Shown here in pieces: positions 7,036 to 15,755 of a stretch of DNA of 64,000 bases. The DNA comes from DATJBF01 sp035515475 (GTDB lineage Bacteria > Verrucomicrobiota > Verrucomicrobiia > Palsa-1439), in NCBI GenBank assembly GCA_035515475.1, contig DATJBF010000035.1, forward strand, positions 1-64,000, in the 5' to 3' direction. Position numbers and translations under genes: made by a program. Position 1 is the stretch's first letter. Each line of letters starts with the position of its first letter. The notes beneath the pieces are model-generated. The model was not told where the DNA came from. It did not search any database and was given only the letters and a program-made list of their open reading frames with translations.

Positions 7036-7162
7036 ATTACCGAATCCGCGTTGAACGGCGCGGAGCGGGGAACCCATGCCGTAGGGGCGAACCCTGAGTT
7101 GGTCTCGGGGCAGAGCGCGCATCTCCGTCTGAGCCCGTCAGCTAACCCCGTAGGTTCAGGAG
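7036..7162 (+). promoter_or_regulatory. c-di-AMP riboswitch (ydaO/yuaA motif)
   Basis: The region carries the conserved blocks of the ydaO class in order: CGAATCCG, CGGAGCGGGGAACCC, GGGGCGAACCC, then GAGCCCGTCAGCTAACCCCGTAGG. This class binds cyclic di-AMP and usually turns off potassium uptake, osmolyte and cell-wall genes. The ribosome binding site AGGAG (7158-7162) lies directly after the last aptamer block and there is no terminator, so ligand binding probably controls translation of the transporter at 7167. Confidence 0.92.
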
Positions 7163-7166
7163 AGCC

Positions 7167-9155
7167 ATGACCGAATCCAAGCCTACATTGGGCAAACGTT
7201 TGAAGACGCTCCTCATCGGGGGCGCCCGCAGCCCGCATGATCGCTCCGTCTTCCACAAACTGTCGTTGATCGCGTTTTTTGCGTGGGTTGGGCTGGGTGC
7301 CGACGGCTTGTCGTCGTCTTGTTACGGCCCGCAAGAGGCATTTCTGGCGCTGGGATCGCATGCCCACCTGAGCATCTTCATCGGGTTGGCGACGGCGCTG
7401 ACAGTGTTCGTCATCAGCACCAGTTACTCGCAAATCATCGAACTGTTTCCGAGCGGGGGCGGCGGCTATCTGGTGGCCAGCAAATTGTTGTCGCCCACCA
7501 CCGGCATGGTGTCGGGTTGCGCGCTGCTCATCGATTACGTGCTGACGATCACCATCTCCATCGCCAGCGGCGCGGACGCGTTGTTCAGTTTTCTGCCGCC
7601 GGCGTGGCTGCCGTACAAGCTGGGCTTCGCCATCTTTGGGGTAGTGGTGCTGACGGTGTTGAACCTGCGCGGCGTGAAGGAATCGGTGGTGACGCTGGTG
7701 CCGATTTTCCTGGTCTTTGTTGGCACCCACATCTTCGTGATCGCCTACGCCTTGATCGTGCACGCGGGCGATTTCGGACAGGTGCTCGGCGCAACCGCCG
7801 ACAACGTGCGACAGTCACGCGCCGAGCTCGGACTACTCGGGATGCTGTTGCTGATGTTGCGCGCCTACAGCATGGGCGCGGGCACCTACACGGGTATCGA
7901 GGCCGTCAGCAACGGCCTGCCCATCCTGCGGGAACCAAGAGTGCAGACGGGCAAGCGGACGATGCAGTACATGGCCGTTTCGCTGGCGTTCACCGCTACG
8001 GGACTGATGTTCGCCTATCTGCTGTTGCGCGTGAACTACCAGGAAGGCAAGACGCTCAACGCCGTGTTGTTTGAGAGCCTGACTGCCCACTGGGGTACGG
8101 GCGCGCGGTGGTTCGTGCTCGTGACGCTGGTCTCCGAAGCGCTCCTGTTGTTCGTCGCTGCGCAAGCTGGCTTCCTCGACGGCCCCCGGGTGCTCTCCAA
8201 CATGGCGCTGGACCGCTGGATGCCGACGAAATTCTCCTCGCTCAGCGACCGGTTGGTCACGCAGAACGGCATTCTTCTCATGGGTGGCGCCGCGCTGGCG
8301 ATGATGACGCTCGCCCACGGCTCGGTGCGTTTCCTCGTCGTGCTCTACAGCATCAACGTGTTCATCACCTTCTCGCTCTCGCAACTCGGCATGGTCAGGC
8401 ACTGGTGGACGGCAGGCCGGGGCGTCGAGCACCGTCTCAAGAAACTGTTCATCAACAGCCTCGGTCTCGTCCTCTGCAGCGGCATTCTCATCTGCATGAC
8501 CGTCCTCAAATTCCACGAAGGCGGTTGGATCACACTCGTGTTGACGGGCGGACTGATTGCGCTGGCGATTGTCATCCAGCGCCACTATCGATACACGGGC
8601 TATCTGCTCCGGCGTCTCGACGATCTCGTCAAGGTCGCTGCGGCCAGTACCGGCATGAGCGAAACCGACGAATCCAGGCCCGAGCCCCCCTGTGACCCCA
8701 AGGCCAAGACCGCCGTCATTCTGGTCAGCGGTTACAACGGGCTGGGACTCCACACGCTCTTCGGCGTGCTGCGCGTCTTCGGGAACGTCTTTAAGAACTT
8801 CGTTTTCGTACAGGTCGGGATCATCGACGCCGGCAACTTCAAGGGGGCCGACGAGATCGACCGTCTCCGCAGCCACGTCTTGGAGGAGAACGATCGCTAC
8901 GTGCATTACATGCGCCAGCACGGTTACTATGCCGAGGGGTTCTACTCGCTCGGCACGGATGTGGTGGAAGAACTGGCGCAGATCGCCCCGAAGGTCATCG
9001 GGAAATTCCCCAACAGCGTCTTCTTCGGCGGCCAACTCCTGTTCCCGAAGGACACGTTCGCCTCGCGCCGGCTCCACAACTACACCGTCTTTGCCGTCCA
9101 AAAACGCTTCTACCGCGCCGGTTTCCCCTTTGTCTTGTTGCCGATTCGGGTATAA
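7167..9155 (+). CDS. APC-superfamily permease, KimA-like K+ or amino-acid transporter
   Basis: A 662-residue inner-membrane protein with about twelve helices in residues 30-475 and a soluble C-terminal domain of about 170 residues. The first helix motif GLGADGLSSSCYGPQEAF resembles the substrate-binding start of KimA-type APC transporters (GLSSxxYGxxE). The C-terminal part begins KTAVILVSGYNGLGLHTLF and ends VQKRFYRAGFPFVLLP. ATG 7167 is set by the adjacent AGGAG. Since the c-di-AMP riboswitch sits directly upstream, and this class typically controls potassium uptake, K+ import is the best guess; amino-acid transport cannot be excluded from sequence alone. Confidence 0.8.
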   Translation: MTESKPTLGKRLKTLLIGGARSPHDRSVFHKLSLIAFFAWVGLGADGLSSSCYGPQEAFLALGSHAHLSIFIGLATALTVFVISTSYSQIIELFPSGGGGYLVASKLLSPTTGMVSGCALLIDYVLTITISIASGADALFSFLPPAWLPYKLGFAIFGVVVLTVLNLRGVKESVVTLVPIFLVFVGTHIFVIAYALIVHAGDFGQVLGATADNVRQSRAELGLLGMLLLMLRAYSMGAGTYTGIEAVSNGLPILREPRVQTGKRTMQYMAVSLAFTATGLMFAYLLLRVNYQEGKTLNAVLFESLTAHWGTGARWFVLVTLVSEALLLFVAAQAGFLDGPRVLSNMALDRWMPTKFSSLSDRLVTQNGILLMGGAALAMMTLAHGSVRFLVVLYSINVFITFSLSQLGMVRHWWTAGRGVEHRLKKLFINSLGLVLCSGILICMTVLKFHEGGWITLVLTGGLIALAIVIQRHYRYTGYLLRRLDDLVKVAAASTGMSETDESRPEPPCDPKAKTAVILVSGYNGLGLHTLFGVLRVFGNVFKNFVFVQVGIIDAGNFKGADEIDRLRSHVLEENDRYVHYMRQHGYYAEGFYSLGTDVVEELAQIAPKVIGKFPNSVFFGGQLLFPKDTFASRRLHNYTVFAVQKRFYRAGFPFVLLPIRV

Positions 9156-9200
9156 CGGCCCTTTCCGGCGGGCGCACGGGAGAAAATTTCGTTCCCTGCC

Positions 9201-9229
9201 TTGTCCTCGTCCGGGTCGATTGGTAGTAT
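9201..9229 (+). promoter_or_regulatory. Possible promoter for second APC permease
   Basis: TTGTCC (9201-9206) and TAGTAT (9224-9229) with a 17-base spacer lie 49 bases before the ATG at 9278. The match is moderate. If real, the second permease can be expressed independently of the c-di-AMP switch. Confidence 0.35.
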
Positions 9230-9277
9230 CCAGCGCATTGCTACGAGAAGACCCGAAATTCGCGCTTGCGGCGCATC

Positions 9278-10900
9278 ATGGCTGAAATCGCTGTCACCCA
9301 CCGTCCACGCAACGTGGATTGGAAACGTGCCGCAGCGCTGTTGTACGGCGACTGGGGCACGAGCAAAGCCTATGTTACGGGCATTGCCTTTGCCATCGCG
9401 ATGTATAGCTCGTTTTGGATCGTCCTCGCCGTGGGCGCGCTCACGGCCATTGTGGGCATCAACTACATCTGGGTCTGCAAGTATTTCCCCGAAGGCGGCG
9501 GCGTGTATTCCGCCGCCAAAGCGCAATCGCGCCACCTCGCGCTCATCGGCGGGTTCCTGCTGGTTGCGGACTATGTGGTCACCGCCTCGCTGAGTTGTTA
9601 CGACGCGTTTCTCTATCTGAACTTTTCATTCGAAGACGCGAAACGCTGGGCCATTCTGACGATCTTTATCATCGGGGTCATCAACATGTTTGGGCCGCGG
9701 CATTCGGGCAGCCTGGCGATCGGATTCGCGGTGGCGACGTTCATTGTCGTCATCCTGTTGGGGATTGCCTGCCTCCCGCACCTGCCGCAAGCCGTGGCCA
9801 ATCTGGAGCGGCCCCACCGCCAGCCATTCGAATGGTGGGTGGCATTCACCGGCGTAATCCTCGCATTATCGGGAGTCGAAGCCATCGCCAACATGACGGG
9901 GTTGATGCAACTGGACCCAGGGACGACGGCGTTGCGGCCCCGCGTGGCTCACACGGCGCGCAAAGCCATTATTCCCGTCATGCTCGAAGTCTGCGTGATG
10001 ACCGTGCTATTTGGATTGGCGATGAACGCGATCCCCGGCATGGGCACGCGCGAACACGAAGGCGATATGCTGCGCTACCTGGGCAAGATCTTCGTTGACG
10101 AACCGCTGGGCCAGTTGACGGGTTTGGCTTGGCTCCAGGGCCGGGCAATCTTCTCGTGGATTATCAGTCTGGTGTTGGCGGGGCTGTTGCTCAGCGCGGT
10201 CAATACCGCCATCGCCGCGCTGGTCAGCATTCAGTATCTCATTTGCAAGGACGACGAACTGCCGCAGGTGCTCGGCATGCTCAACCGCTTCGGCGTGCCC
10301 TGGATCGTCTTGCTCATCAGCATGCTCGTGCCCATCTTGGTAATCGACATCCAGGCCGGCGCGAACGCGCTACACGGACTGGCCGCCATGTACGGTATCG
10401 GCGTCGTCGGCGCCATCGCCACCAACCTCGGTTCCACCGCGTTCAATTTCAAACTGCCCCTGTTGCGCCGCGAACGCGGCATCATGATGGTGACCTTCCT
10501 GGTGCTGGCCGCCGTCGAGATCACGATCGCGATCACCAAACCCGCAGCGCTGGCGTTCGCCGTCAGCATTCTGGGATTGGGTTTTGTGGCGCGCGCACTG
10601 CACAAAGGGTTCAAGCTGCCCGTGCCCGCACCGCTCGACCGCCTCGCCGAGCAATGGTTTCCCACCGCCGCGGCCCGCCGCCGGCTCGCGGCCGACGATC
10701 AGCAGCGATTCGCCTCCCTCACGCGCCAACTGGGCCCCGAGCGCGCCGTCAACGCGGTCATGGTGGCCGCGCGCGGCGTGACGCCGACGTTGCGCTATGC
10801 CGTGGAGGAGGCCCGGGCGCACAACGCAGAGTTGTTTGTCCTGTTCGTGCGCGAGCAACATACCACCATCCCCGTGCCGCAGATCGAGCACGAGAACTAG
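9278..10900 (+). CDS. APC-family permease with truncated universal-stress-protein tail
   Basis: A 540-residue protein. Residues 25-450 form about twelve membrane helices of the amino-acid/polyamine/cation (APC) type, beginning GDWGTSKAYVTGIAF and including GVEAIANMTG. After residue 455 comes a soluble segment, then the start of a universal stress protein (Usp) domain (RAVNAVMVAARGVTPTLRYAVEEA, ELFVLFVREQ). Codon 541 is TAG, after which the same frame continues with the rest of the Usp domain to 11143. The permease part is intact, so a transporter without a complete Usp tail is probably made. It follows the KimA-like gene by 122 bases and may handle the same or a related substrate. Confidence 0.8.
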   Translation: MAEIAVTHRPRNVDWKRAAALLYGDWGTSKAYVTGIAFAIAMYSSFWIVLAVGALTAIVGINYIWVCKYFPEGGGVYSAAKAQSRHLALIGGFLLVADYVVTASLSCYDAFLYLNFSFEDAKRWAILTIFIIGVINMFGPRHSGSLAIGFAVATFIVVILLGIACLPHLPQAVANLERPHRQPFEWWVAFTGVILALSGVEAIANMTGLMQLDPGTTALRPRVAHTARKAIIPVMLEVCVMTVLFGLAMNAIPGMGTREHEGDMLRYLGKIFVDEPLGQLTGLAWLQGRAIFSWIISLVLAGLLLSAVNTAIAALVSIQYLICKDDELPQVLGMLNRFGVPWIVLLISMLVPILVIDIQAGANALHGLAAMYGIGVVGAIATNLGSTAFNFKLPLLRRERGIMMVTFLVLAAVEITIAITKPAALAFAVSILGLGFVARALHKGFKLPVPAPLDRLAEQWFPTAAARRRLAADDQQRFASLTRQLGPERAVNAVMVAARGVTPTLRYAVEEARAHNAELFVLFVREQHTTIPVPQIEHEN

Positions 10901-11143
10901 GAAGCCCGGGCGCTGTTCGGCGCGGTCAAATCGATTGCGGACTCCGTTGCCGTGACGACGATTTATGCCGTGAGCGACGATGCGGCGTGGACCATTCTCG
11001 ACAACGCGGCGGTGGCCGGCGTCGATCTGCTCATCCTGGGTCACTCGCGCCGCGCGGCGGTCACGCGGATGCTGCGCGGCGACCTGCTCACCCAAATCGC
11101 CGCCCAACTGCCCGAGGAAATCCGGCTCCTGGTCGTCGGCTGA
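10901..11143 (+). pseudogene. In-frame C-terminal half of Usp domain after amber codon
   Basis: In the same frame as the permease, 80 further codons follow the TAG at 10898-10900 before TGA at 11141. They read as the second half of a Usp domain: AVTTIYAVSDDAAWTILDNA, GVDLLILGHSRRAAVTRML and a final strand RLLVVG. High GC at third positions continues through it, so the segment was coding until recently or is still read. One base change (to CAG, GAG or AAG) would restore a 621-residue fusion. Confidence 0.75.
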
Positions 11144-11150
11144 CGACGCG

Positions 11151-12662
11151 TCACTCGCGCTTCAGCGCCTGGACCGGATCGACGTTCGCGGCGCGCTGGG
11201 CGGGCAGCAGACCCGCCAGCAGCGAGAGAATCGCGGCCCCGGCAACGAGCAGGAGGCAGAACTTCAGGTTGAGGGAAAAGATCGACCGGGGGATCAGCAG
11301 CGCTTCTTCAGGATCGAACGTGCTGCGGCGCGCGAAACTGATGACCCAGTGGCTGATCGTCAACGCCAGCGCCCACCCCAACGCCATCCCGAAGAGCGTC
11401 CCCAGCACGCCCTGCAACATCGCTTCGCCGAGGAAGAGGCGACGGATGTCCCGCTTGGTGGCGCCCAGCGCCCGGAACAATCCGATGTCGGGGCGGCTAT
11501 CGGACACCGTCTTCGACGTCGTGCTCCAGACGAGGGCGCACGCCAGCCCGAAAATCAGGCCGCCAAAGGCAAACGCCACTTTCTTCACCACGCGCAAACT
11601 GCTGTCGAACGCCCGGACCTGGTTCTCGAACGCCCGCGCCCGGGTGGTTGCGGAGAACCCCAGTTCCTCGATGCGTTTGGCGACCGCCTCGATGTCGGCA
11701 CCCGGCTTGACCAGCACGACACCCTCGGTGTATTCGCCCGGTTTGGGTGCGCGTCTGCCGAACTCGGGGTAGGCGACATCATCGGTCTCCCGCTCGAGGT
11801 TGCGGGCGGCGAGACGATTGCGCTGGTCGATCCATTTCCCGCACAACGCCGCTGCTTCAAGCGGCATGAGCACCTTCTTGCCGGGACAGAAACCGACCAC
11901 CCGTCCTTTCAGCGTGAGCGTGGTATTGAAGATGGCCGTGTCGTATTGGGCGCGGAAGTTGCGCTCCAGCGAATCGCGTTGCAGGGTCGCCTCGTCGTCG
12001 CTCAGCGCCGTGTACTGGCGCTTCTTGTAGTCGTATTGAAACCGCGACAACTGCGCGTAGTTGTCGCCCAGCAGAATCGTGAGGTCGCGTCCGAGCCACG
12101 TGCGCTCCCCGGCCGGGTCCGCCTCCAGCTTGCCGTGCTTCTCATCGAATCGGAGCCGCACGTTGCGCTCGCCGACGACGAGCGGGATGGCTTTGGTCGT
12201 GCCCGACAGCAACGCGCGGTTGGTGACATACCGCAACAGCATCGGCTCGGGCACGCCCTGCAATTCGGCGACGGCGCCCGGGCGCCCGGCAAAGGCATTG
12301 AGGCTCACGGGTTGCACGACCACGGGCCGGTCCGCCGCCTCGACTCCCGGCCAGCCGCGGATTTCTTCAAACACCGACTCGCTCAGATACTGCAGGCGTC
12401 TCTTGGTTTTCTGCCCCCGCTCTTCGCCGGGTAGCACGAAGTTGTAGGGATTCTCACCGGCGTATACGCGGATCTGGTCGGGAGCAATCTCTTCCGTCCA
12501 CAGCGTCTTGACCGCCACGTCGCGGACGCCTTCGAGCAACGAGTCGGCGGTAACGACCACGATCACGCCCAAAGCCACGGAGATGATCGCGAACGCCGCC
12601 CGCTTCTTGCGCAACGCCAGCTTTTGGGCCGTCAACCGCAGAGAATCGCGTCGGCGAATCAT
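11151..12662 (-). CDS. ABC transporter permease, FtsX/MacB type
   Basis: A 503-residue inner-membrane permease. One helix near residues 20-45 (AFAIISVALGVIVVVTADSL) is followed by a large periplasmic domain of about 310 residues, then three helices that make an FtsX domain (VAFAFGGLIFGLACALVW; FGMALGWALALTISHW; FCLLLVAGAAILSLLAGLLP) and the family ending ANVDPVQALKRE. This is the MacB/LolC-type mechanotransmission architecture, which moves substrates in the periplasm rather than across the membrane. It is the last gene of a five-gene operon and pairs with the ATPase encoded just upstream. Confidence 0.9.
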   Translation of the reverse strand: MIRRRDSLRLTAQKLALRKKRAAFAIISVALGVIVVVTADSLLEGVRDVAVKTLWTEEIAPDQIRVYAGENPYNFVLPGEERGQKTKRRLQYLSESVFEEIRGWPGVEAADRPVVVQPVSLNAFAGRPGAVAELQGVPEPMLLRYVTNRALLSGTTKAIPLVVGERNVRLRFDEKHGKLEADPAGERTWLGRDLTILLGDNYAQLSRFQYDYKKRQYTALSDDEATLQRDSLERNFRAQYDTAIFNTTLTLKGRVVGFCPGKKVLMPLEAAALCGKWIDQRNRLAARNLERETDDVAYPEFGRRAPKPGEYTEGVVLVKPGADIEAVAKRIEELGFSATTRARAFENQVRAFDSSLRVVKKVAFAFGGLIFGLACALVWSTTSKTVSDSRPDIGLFRALGATKRDIRRLFLGEAMLQGVLGTLFGMALGWALALTISHWVISFARRSTFDPEEALLIPRSIFSLNLKFCLLLVAGAAILSLLAGLLPAQRAANVDPVQALKRE

Positions 12663-12687
12663 AAAAGCACGAAGCAGGCGAAGGAGA

Positions 12688-12729
12688 CACGAATGTCACG
12701 AAGTTCGTGTGCTTCGTGTCGCATTCGTG
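12688..12729. repeat. CACGAA-rich inverted repeat between ABC genes
   Basis: CACGAATGTCACGAAG is followed eight bases later by CTTCGTG-TC-GCATTCGTG, an imperfect inverted repeat that continues with another CATTCGTG. The 82-base gap between the ATPase and permease genes is mostly this element. It could be a small dispersed intergenic repeat; only one copy is visible in the window. Confidence 0.5.
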
Positions 12730-12744
12730 CCATTCGTGTTCCCT

Positions 12745-13407
12745 TCACGCCAATTCTCCCTTCTCGATGCGGAGAACGCGGTGGGCGAACGCGGCGGCCT
12801 TTTCATCGTGAGTGACCAGGAGCACGGTTACCTTGCGTTGCCGGTTCACGCGCTGCAACAGTTCCATCACGTGCGTCCCGGTATCGCGGTCGAGATTGCC
12901 GGTCGGCTCGTCGGCCAGAATGATCTTGGGATTGTTCACCAGCGCACGGGCAATGGCGACGCGCTGCGCTTCGCCGCCCGAAAGTTGGTCGGGTGTATGC
13001 CGCATGCGCTCGGCCAGTCCGAACTCGGTCAACAGTTCGCGCGCCCGGGTACGGCGCGTGGGCTCGTCCACGCCGGCGAACACCAGCGGCAAGGCGACAT
13101 TGTCGAGGGCGTCGTAGTAATTCGGCAGGTTGAAGAACTGGAAGACGAACCCGATGGTGCGGTTGCGGAACCCGGAGATCTTTCGGTCGTTGAGTTGGCG
13201 CAGATTCTCGCCGGACACGATCACTTCTCCCGCTGTGGGCGTGAGCAATCCCGCAATGAGTTGGATCAGGGTCGTCTTGCCCGAGCCGCTCGGTCCCATG
13301 ATGGCGACGAAATCGCCAGCGGCGATGTCCAGGTTCACGTGCCGCAACGCCGGCACCCGCCCGCTCTTGAGCGGGTAGTCGACGCTGATGTTTTCGAGAT
13401 GGATCAC
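12745..13407 (-). CDS. ABC transporter ATP-binding protein, LolD/MacB type
   Basis: A 220-residue ATPase with all motifs: Walker A GPSGSGKTT, Q-loop VFQFFNLPNYYDAL, signature LSGGEAQRVAIARAL, Walker B IILADEPT and the switch His in LLVTHD. Length and sequence match the MacB/LolD/FtsE class that partners FtsX-type permeases. The start is taken as GTG 13407, which overlaps the TGA of the propeller gene as GTGA; the longer ORF upstream only reads through that gene in another frame. It should energise the permease encoded 82 bases downstream, perhaps moving lipoproteins, lipids or an exported product of the operon. Confidence 0.93.
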   Translation of the reverse strand: MIHLENISVDYPLKSGRVPALRHVNLDIAAGDFVAIMGPSGSGKTTLIQLIAGLLTPTAGEVIVSGENLRQLNDRKISGFRNRTIGFVFQFFNLPNYYDALDNVALPLVFAGVDEPTRRTRARELLTEFGLAERMRHTPDQLSGGEAQRVAIARALVNNPKIILADEPTGNLDRDTGTHVMELLQRVNRQRKVTVLLVTHDEKAAAFAHRVLRIEKGELA

Positions 13408-15749
13408 TTCACGTGCACCGAAGCCTTTTCGACGCCGACGTTGCCCTCGGCATCCGTGGCGCGGACGGCGATAAAATGCGGAGCGGTGGCCAGCGGGCCG
13501 ATCTTCACTTCGAACGGTTCTTCGCGATCGTCGAAGACACCATCCTTCGGCGCGAAGGATTTCCACTCCCCGCCGTCGATGGCGTATTCGAGCTGCCGGA
13601 TCTGGCTGAGATTGTCGCGGGCAATGCCTTTCAAGATCCCATTGGCCGCGTCGTACGAGAGTTCCAGCACTTGCGGGCGCGTGTTGTCGACTTTGACGAG
13701 ATCACTGATTTTCTCGTCGGTCAGCGCTTCGCCCACCGGATTCGACTCCTCGTCGCTGGCGACAACCTTGACGCGATACCAGCCGTCGGGAATGGACTCT
13801 GTGTCCCACGAATATTCGGTTTTCTTGAGCGGCTTGTCCAGGAACGCGGGCACCCAGGCGTCGTCACCATCAGCTTGGTAGAACAATCGGTATACCAAGG
13901 TGTCCCCATCCTTGTCGCTCGCGGTCCAATGAATTTGTTTGATCGGCGACGCAGCCTTGGGCGTCGCCTCCTCCGGTTTGGACTCGCCCGCCGCCTCCTG
14001 GATCGCTGCGGCCACGGCCGACTCACCCGTCTCGCCGGCTTCGGATTTTCCCTCCGTGCCCGAACCGGCCTTCGATTTCTCCGGGGACGATTTTTTCGGC
14101 TTCTCGCCGACTTCCAGCGATGAGATTTCGGGTTTCTGGTTCTGCATCTGGTAATAGAAGCTCAACGATTGCAGCACGGGATCGGGGGGACCGGTAAGTT
14201 GCGCCCGCACTTGTATGAACCGCCCCCGCGGGCTCCTCACTTTGGCGGGCGTCGACTTCACCGGCTCCGACCACTCCGACCATGTCGGGTCCGGCAGCGC
14301 GGTGTTGCCCGTGCGCGTGGCGACGGCGATGGCGCCGTGTCCCATCCACGACAGATTGCCCCACGTCGTCAAGAACCGGCAGTCCCGCACCTCGGTTGTC
14401 AGCTCACCCGCGCGCGCCGGCTGGGGGTCGATGGCGTACCCGTTGCCAATGTTGCCCGTGCCGACGAACGCCAGCTTGCCGTCATGTAGAGCGAGCGTCA
14501 GCACCTGCTGTTCGTCGAGGTCGAACAACAGTTCCCACGATTGACTGTTGCGGATGCGATACAGCCGGCCTTTGCCGGACATGCCCGTGAGCACGGCGCC
14601 GGTGCCGTCCACTTTGACATCGACGATCGATTCGTCATCCCAATGCGCGAGTCGATCCACCCGGCCGTCGGCGTGCCGTACGTAGAGCGTGCCGGCCAGG
14701 AGGTTGGCCAGGCGCGCTTCGGGCGGCGTTTCGCGCTCGCGTCCCGCGACCTCGGCAGTCATTGCCGCCCCAAACTGGCCGGTCAACCGCTGCGTCAGTT
14801 CCTCAAACTCCGCGGCGCTGGGACGGCGCGCCGCCACACCGCGCGGGCGGCGGACCTTCTGTTTGTTGGCGCCGATGTAGACTTCGTTGCCGCTGACCGC
14901 AATCGCCTTCACTTCGTCCTCGGCGAACTCGTGGAGGACGACTCCCTTGCCTTTTTCGGTAATGCGGTAGAGCAAGCCGCGGTCGCTCGCGCCCGCCAGC
15001 AGCGCACCGTCGGGGCCGAACGCGAGACTCAAAACGTTGGCATCCTCAACCGTGTACCAGTCCTCGGCTTTGCCGTCCGCGCCGATGCGAAAGATCTTGC
15101 CGTCGGGGCCGGTCCCCGCAAACAGCCGGTCTTCCCGGTCCACGGTCAGCGCCCAGATGTAAGGCGCGCGCAGCTTGCAGAACGGCTCGTCGGATTTGAC
15201 CTCCTGCACCTTGCCGCTCGTCGGCCGCTTGAAGATTTTGCCATCCGGCAGCGTGGCGGCGTAAAGGTTGCCGCGCGAATCGAGCGCCAGGGCCGTGATC
15301 GCGATCGAGTCGGCCTCGAACAACTTCCTCGTCTTGCCGTCCTTGCCCAACGCATAGACTTCGGCGGGCGAACCGGTGCCGAAGTAAATTGTACCGTCGC
15401 GACCGACGGCCGAGCACCACACCTCCTTGGCAAACTCACCGAGCTTGGTGCTGCCGTAGCCGAGATGCAGTTCGCCGTCGCTGGTAACGATGAGCCGCTG
15501 GAGCTTGCCGCGCATGAAGTCCTGCGGCGTGTTCGATTCCCAGCGCTCGGTTTTCACCGCGAAGACCAATTGCGGGAAGCCCAGAATCAGAAACCAACAC
15601 AGGAAACGCGCCGGAAACGTTGTCACCCTGAGCTTGCCCCGAAAGCTTTCGGGGCGGGCGAAGGGGCTCTCTGTACTGAGCAGACGAGCCCGCCAAGCGC
15701 GAGATTCTTCGCTTCGCTCAGAATGACAAATCCGAGAAGTCTTGTTCAT
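13404..15749 (-). CDS. Exported beta-propeller protein with repeat-derived leader
   Basis: A 781-residue protein if read from ATG 15749, which has AGGAG nine bases upstream and lies seven bases after the preceding stop. Residues 5-42 are encoded by an inserted palindromic repeat (15622-15727); after it comes a plausible signal peptide (FPARFLCWFLILGFPQLVFA). A GTG at 15626 would start exactly at that signal peptide. Residues about 70-420 contain NHL/SMP-30-like propeller blades (GRDGTIYFGTGSPAEVYAL, DSRGNLYAATLPDGKIFK, DREDRLFAGTGPDGKIFRI). A low-complexity Lys/Glu/Ala linker follows near 540, then fibronectin-like beta domains to the end. It may sense or bind something outside the cytoplasm for the adjacent ABC system. 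No enzyme motif is evident. Confidence 0.8.
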   Translation of the reverse strand: MNKTSRICHSERSEESRAWRARLLSTESPFARPESFRGKLRVTTFPARFLCWFLILGFPQLVFAVKTERWESNTPQDFMRGKLQRLIVTSDGELHLGYGSTKLGEFAKEVWCSAVGRDGTIYFGTGSPAEVYALGKDGKTRKLFEADSIAITALALDSRGNLYAATLPDGKIFKRPTSGKVQEVKSDEPFCKLRAPYIWALTVDREDRLFAGTGPDGKIFRIGADGKAEDWYTVEDANVLSLAFGPDGALLAGASDRGLLYRITEKGKGVVLHEFAEDEVKAIAVSGNEVYIGANKQKVRRPRGVAARRPSAAEFEELTQRLTGQFGAAMTAEVAGRERETPPEARLANLLAGTLYVRHADGRVDRLAHWDDESIVDVKVDGTGAVLTGMSGKGRLYRIRNSQSWELLFDLDEQQVLTLALHDGKLAFVGTGNIGNGYAIDPQPARAGELTTEVRDCRFLTTWGNLSWMGHGAIAVATRTGNTALPDPTWSEWSEPVKSTPAKVRSPRGRFIQVRAQLTGPPDPVLQSLSFYYQMQNQKPEISSLEVGEKPKKSSPEKSKAGSGTEGKSEAGETGESAVAAAIQEAAGESKPEEATPKAASPIKQIHWTASDKDGDTLVYRLFYQADGDDAWVPAFLDKPLKKTEYSWDTESIPDGWYRVKVVASDEESNPVGEALTDEKISDLVKVDNTRPQVLELSYDAANGILKGIARDNLSQIRQLEYAIDGGEWKSFAPKDGVFDDREEPFEVKIGPLATAPHFIAVRATDAEGNVGVEKASVHVK
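15622..15727. mobile_element. Palindromic MITE-like repeat inside the propeller gene leader
   Basis: About 106 bases bounded by inverted ends GTCACCCTGAG and GTCATTCTGAG (two mismatches), containing the perfect 20-base palindrome GCCCCGAAAGCTTTCGGGGC (15636-15655). In translation on the minus strand it gives the familiar ICHSERSEES-type sequence known from dispersed repeats in many bacterial genomes. It keeps the propeller reading frame open. No transposase is nearby. Confidence 0.75.
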
Positions 15750-15755
15750 AAGGTT

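Noticed and set aside
10898..10900. TAG as reassigned sense codon or pyrrolysine
   Set aside because: Several neighbouring genes, including amt, end properly in TAG, and no Pyl genes are seen; a point mutation or read-through is simpler.
10980..12434. 484-codon plus-strand ORF over the FtsX-type permease
   Set aside because: Antisense to a clear ABC permease; no ribosome binding site or domain.
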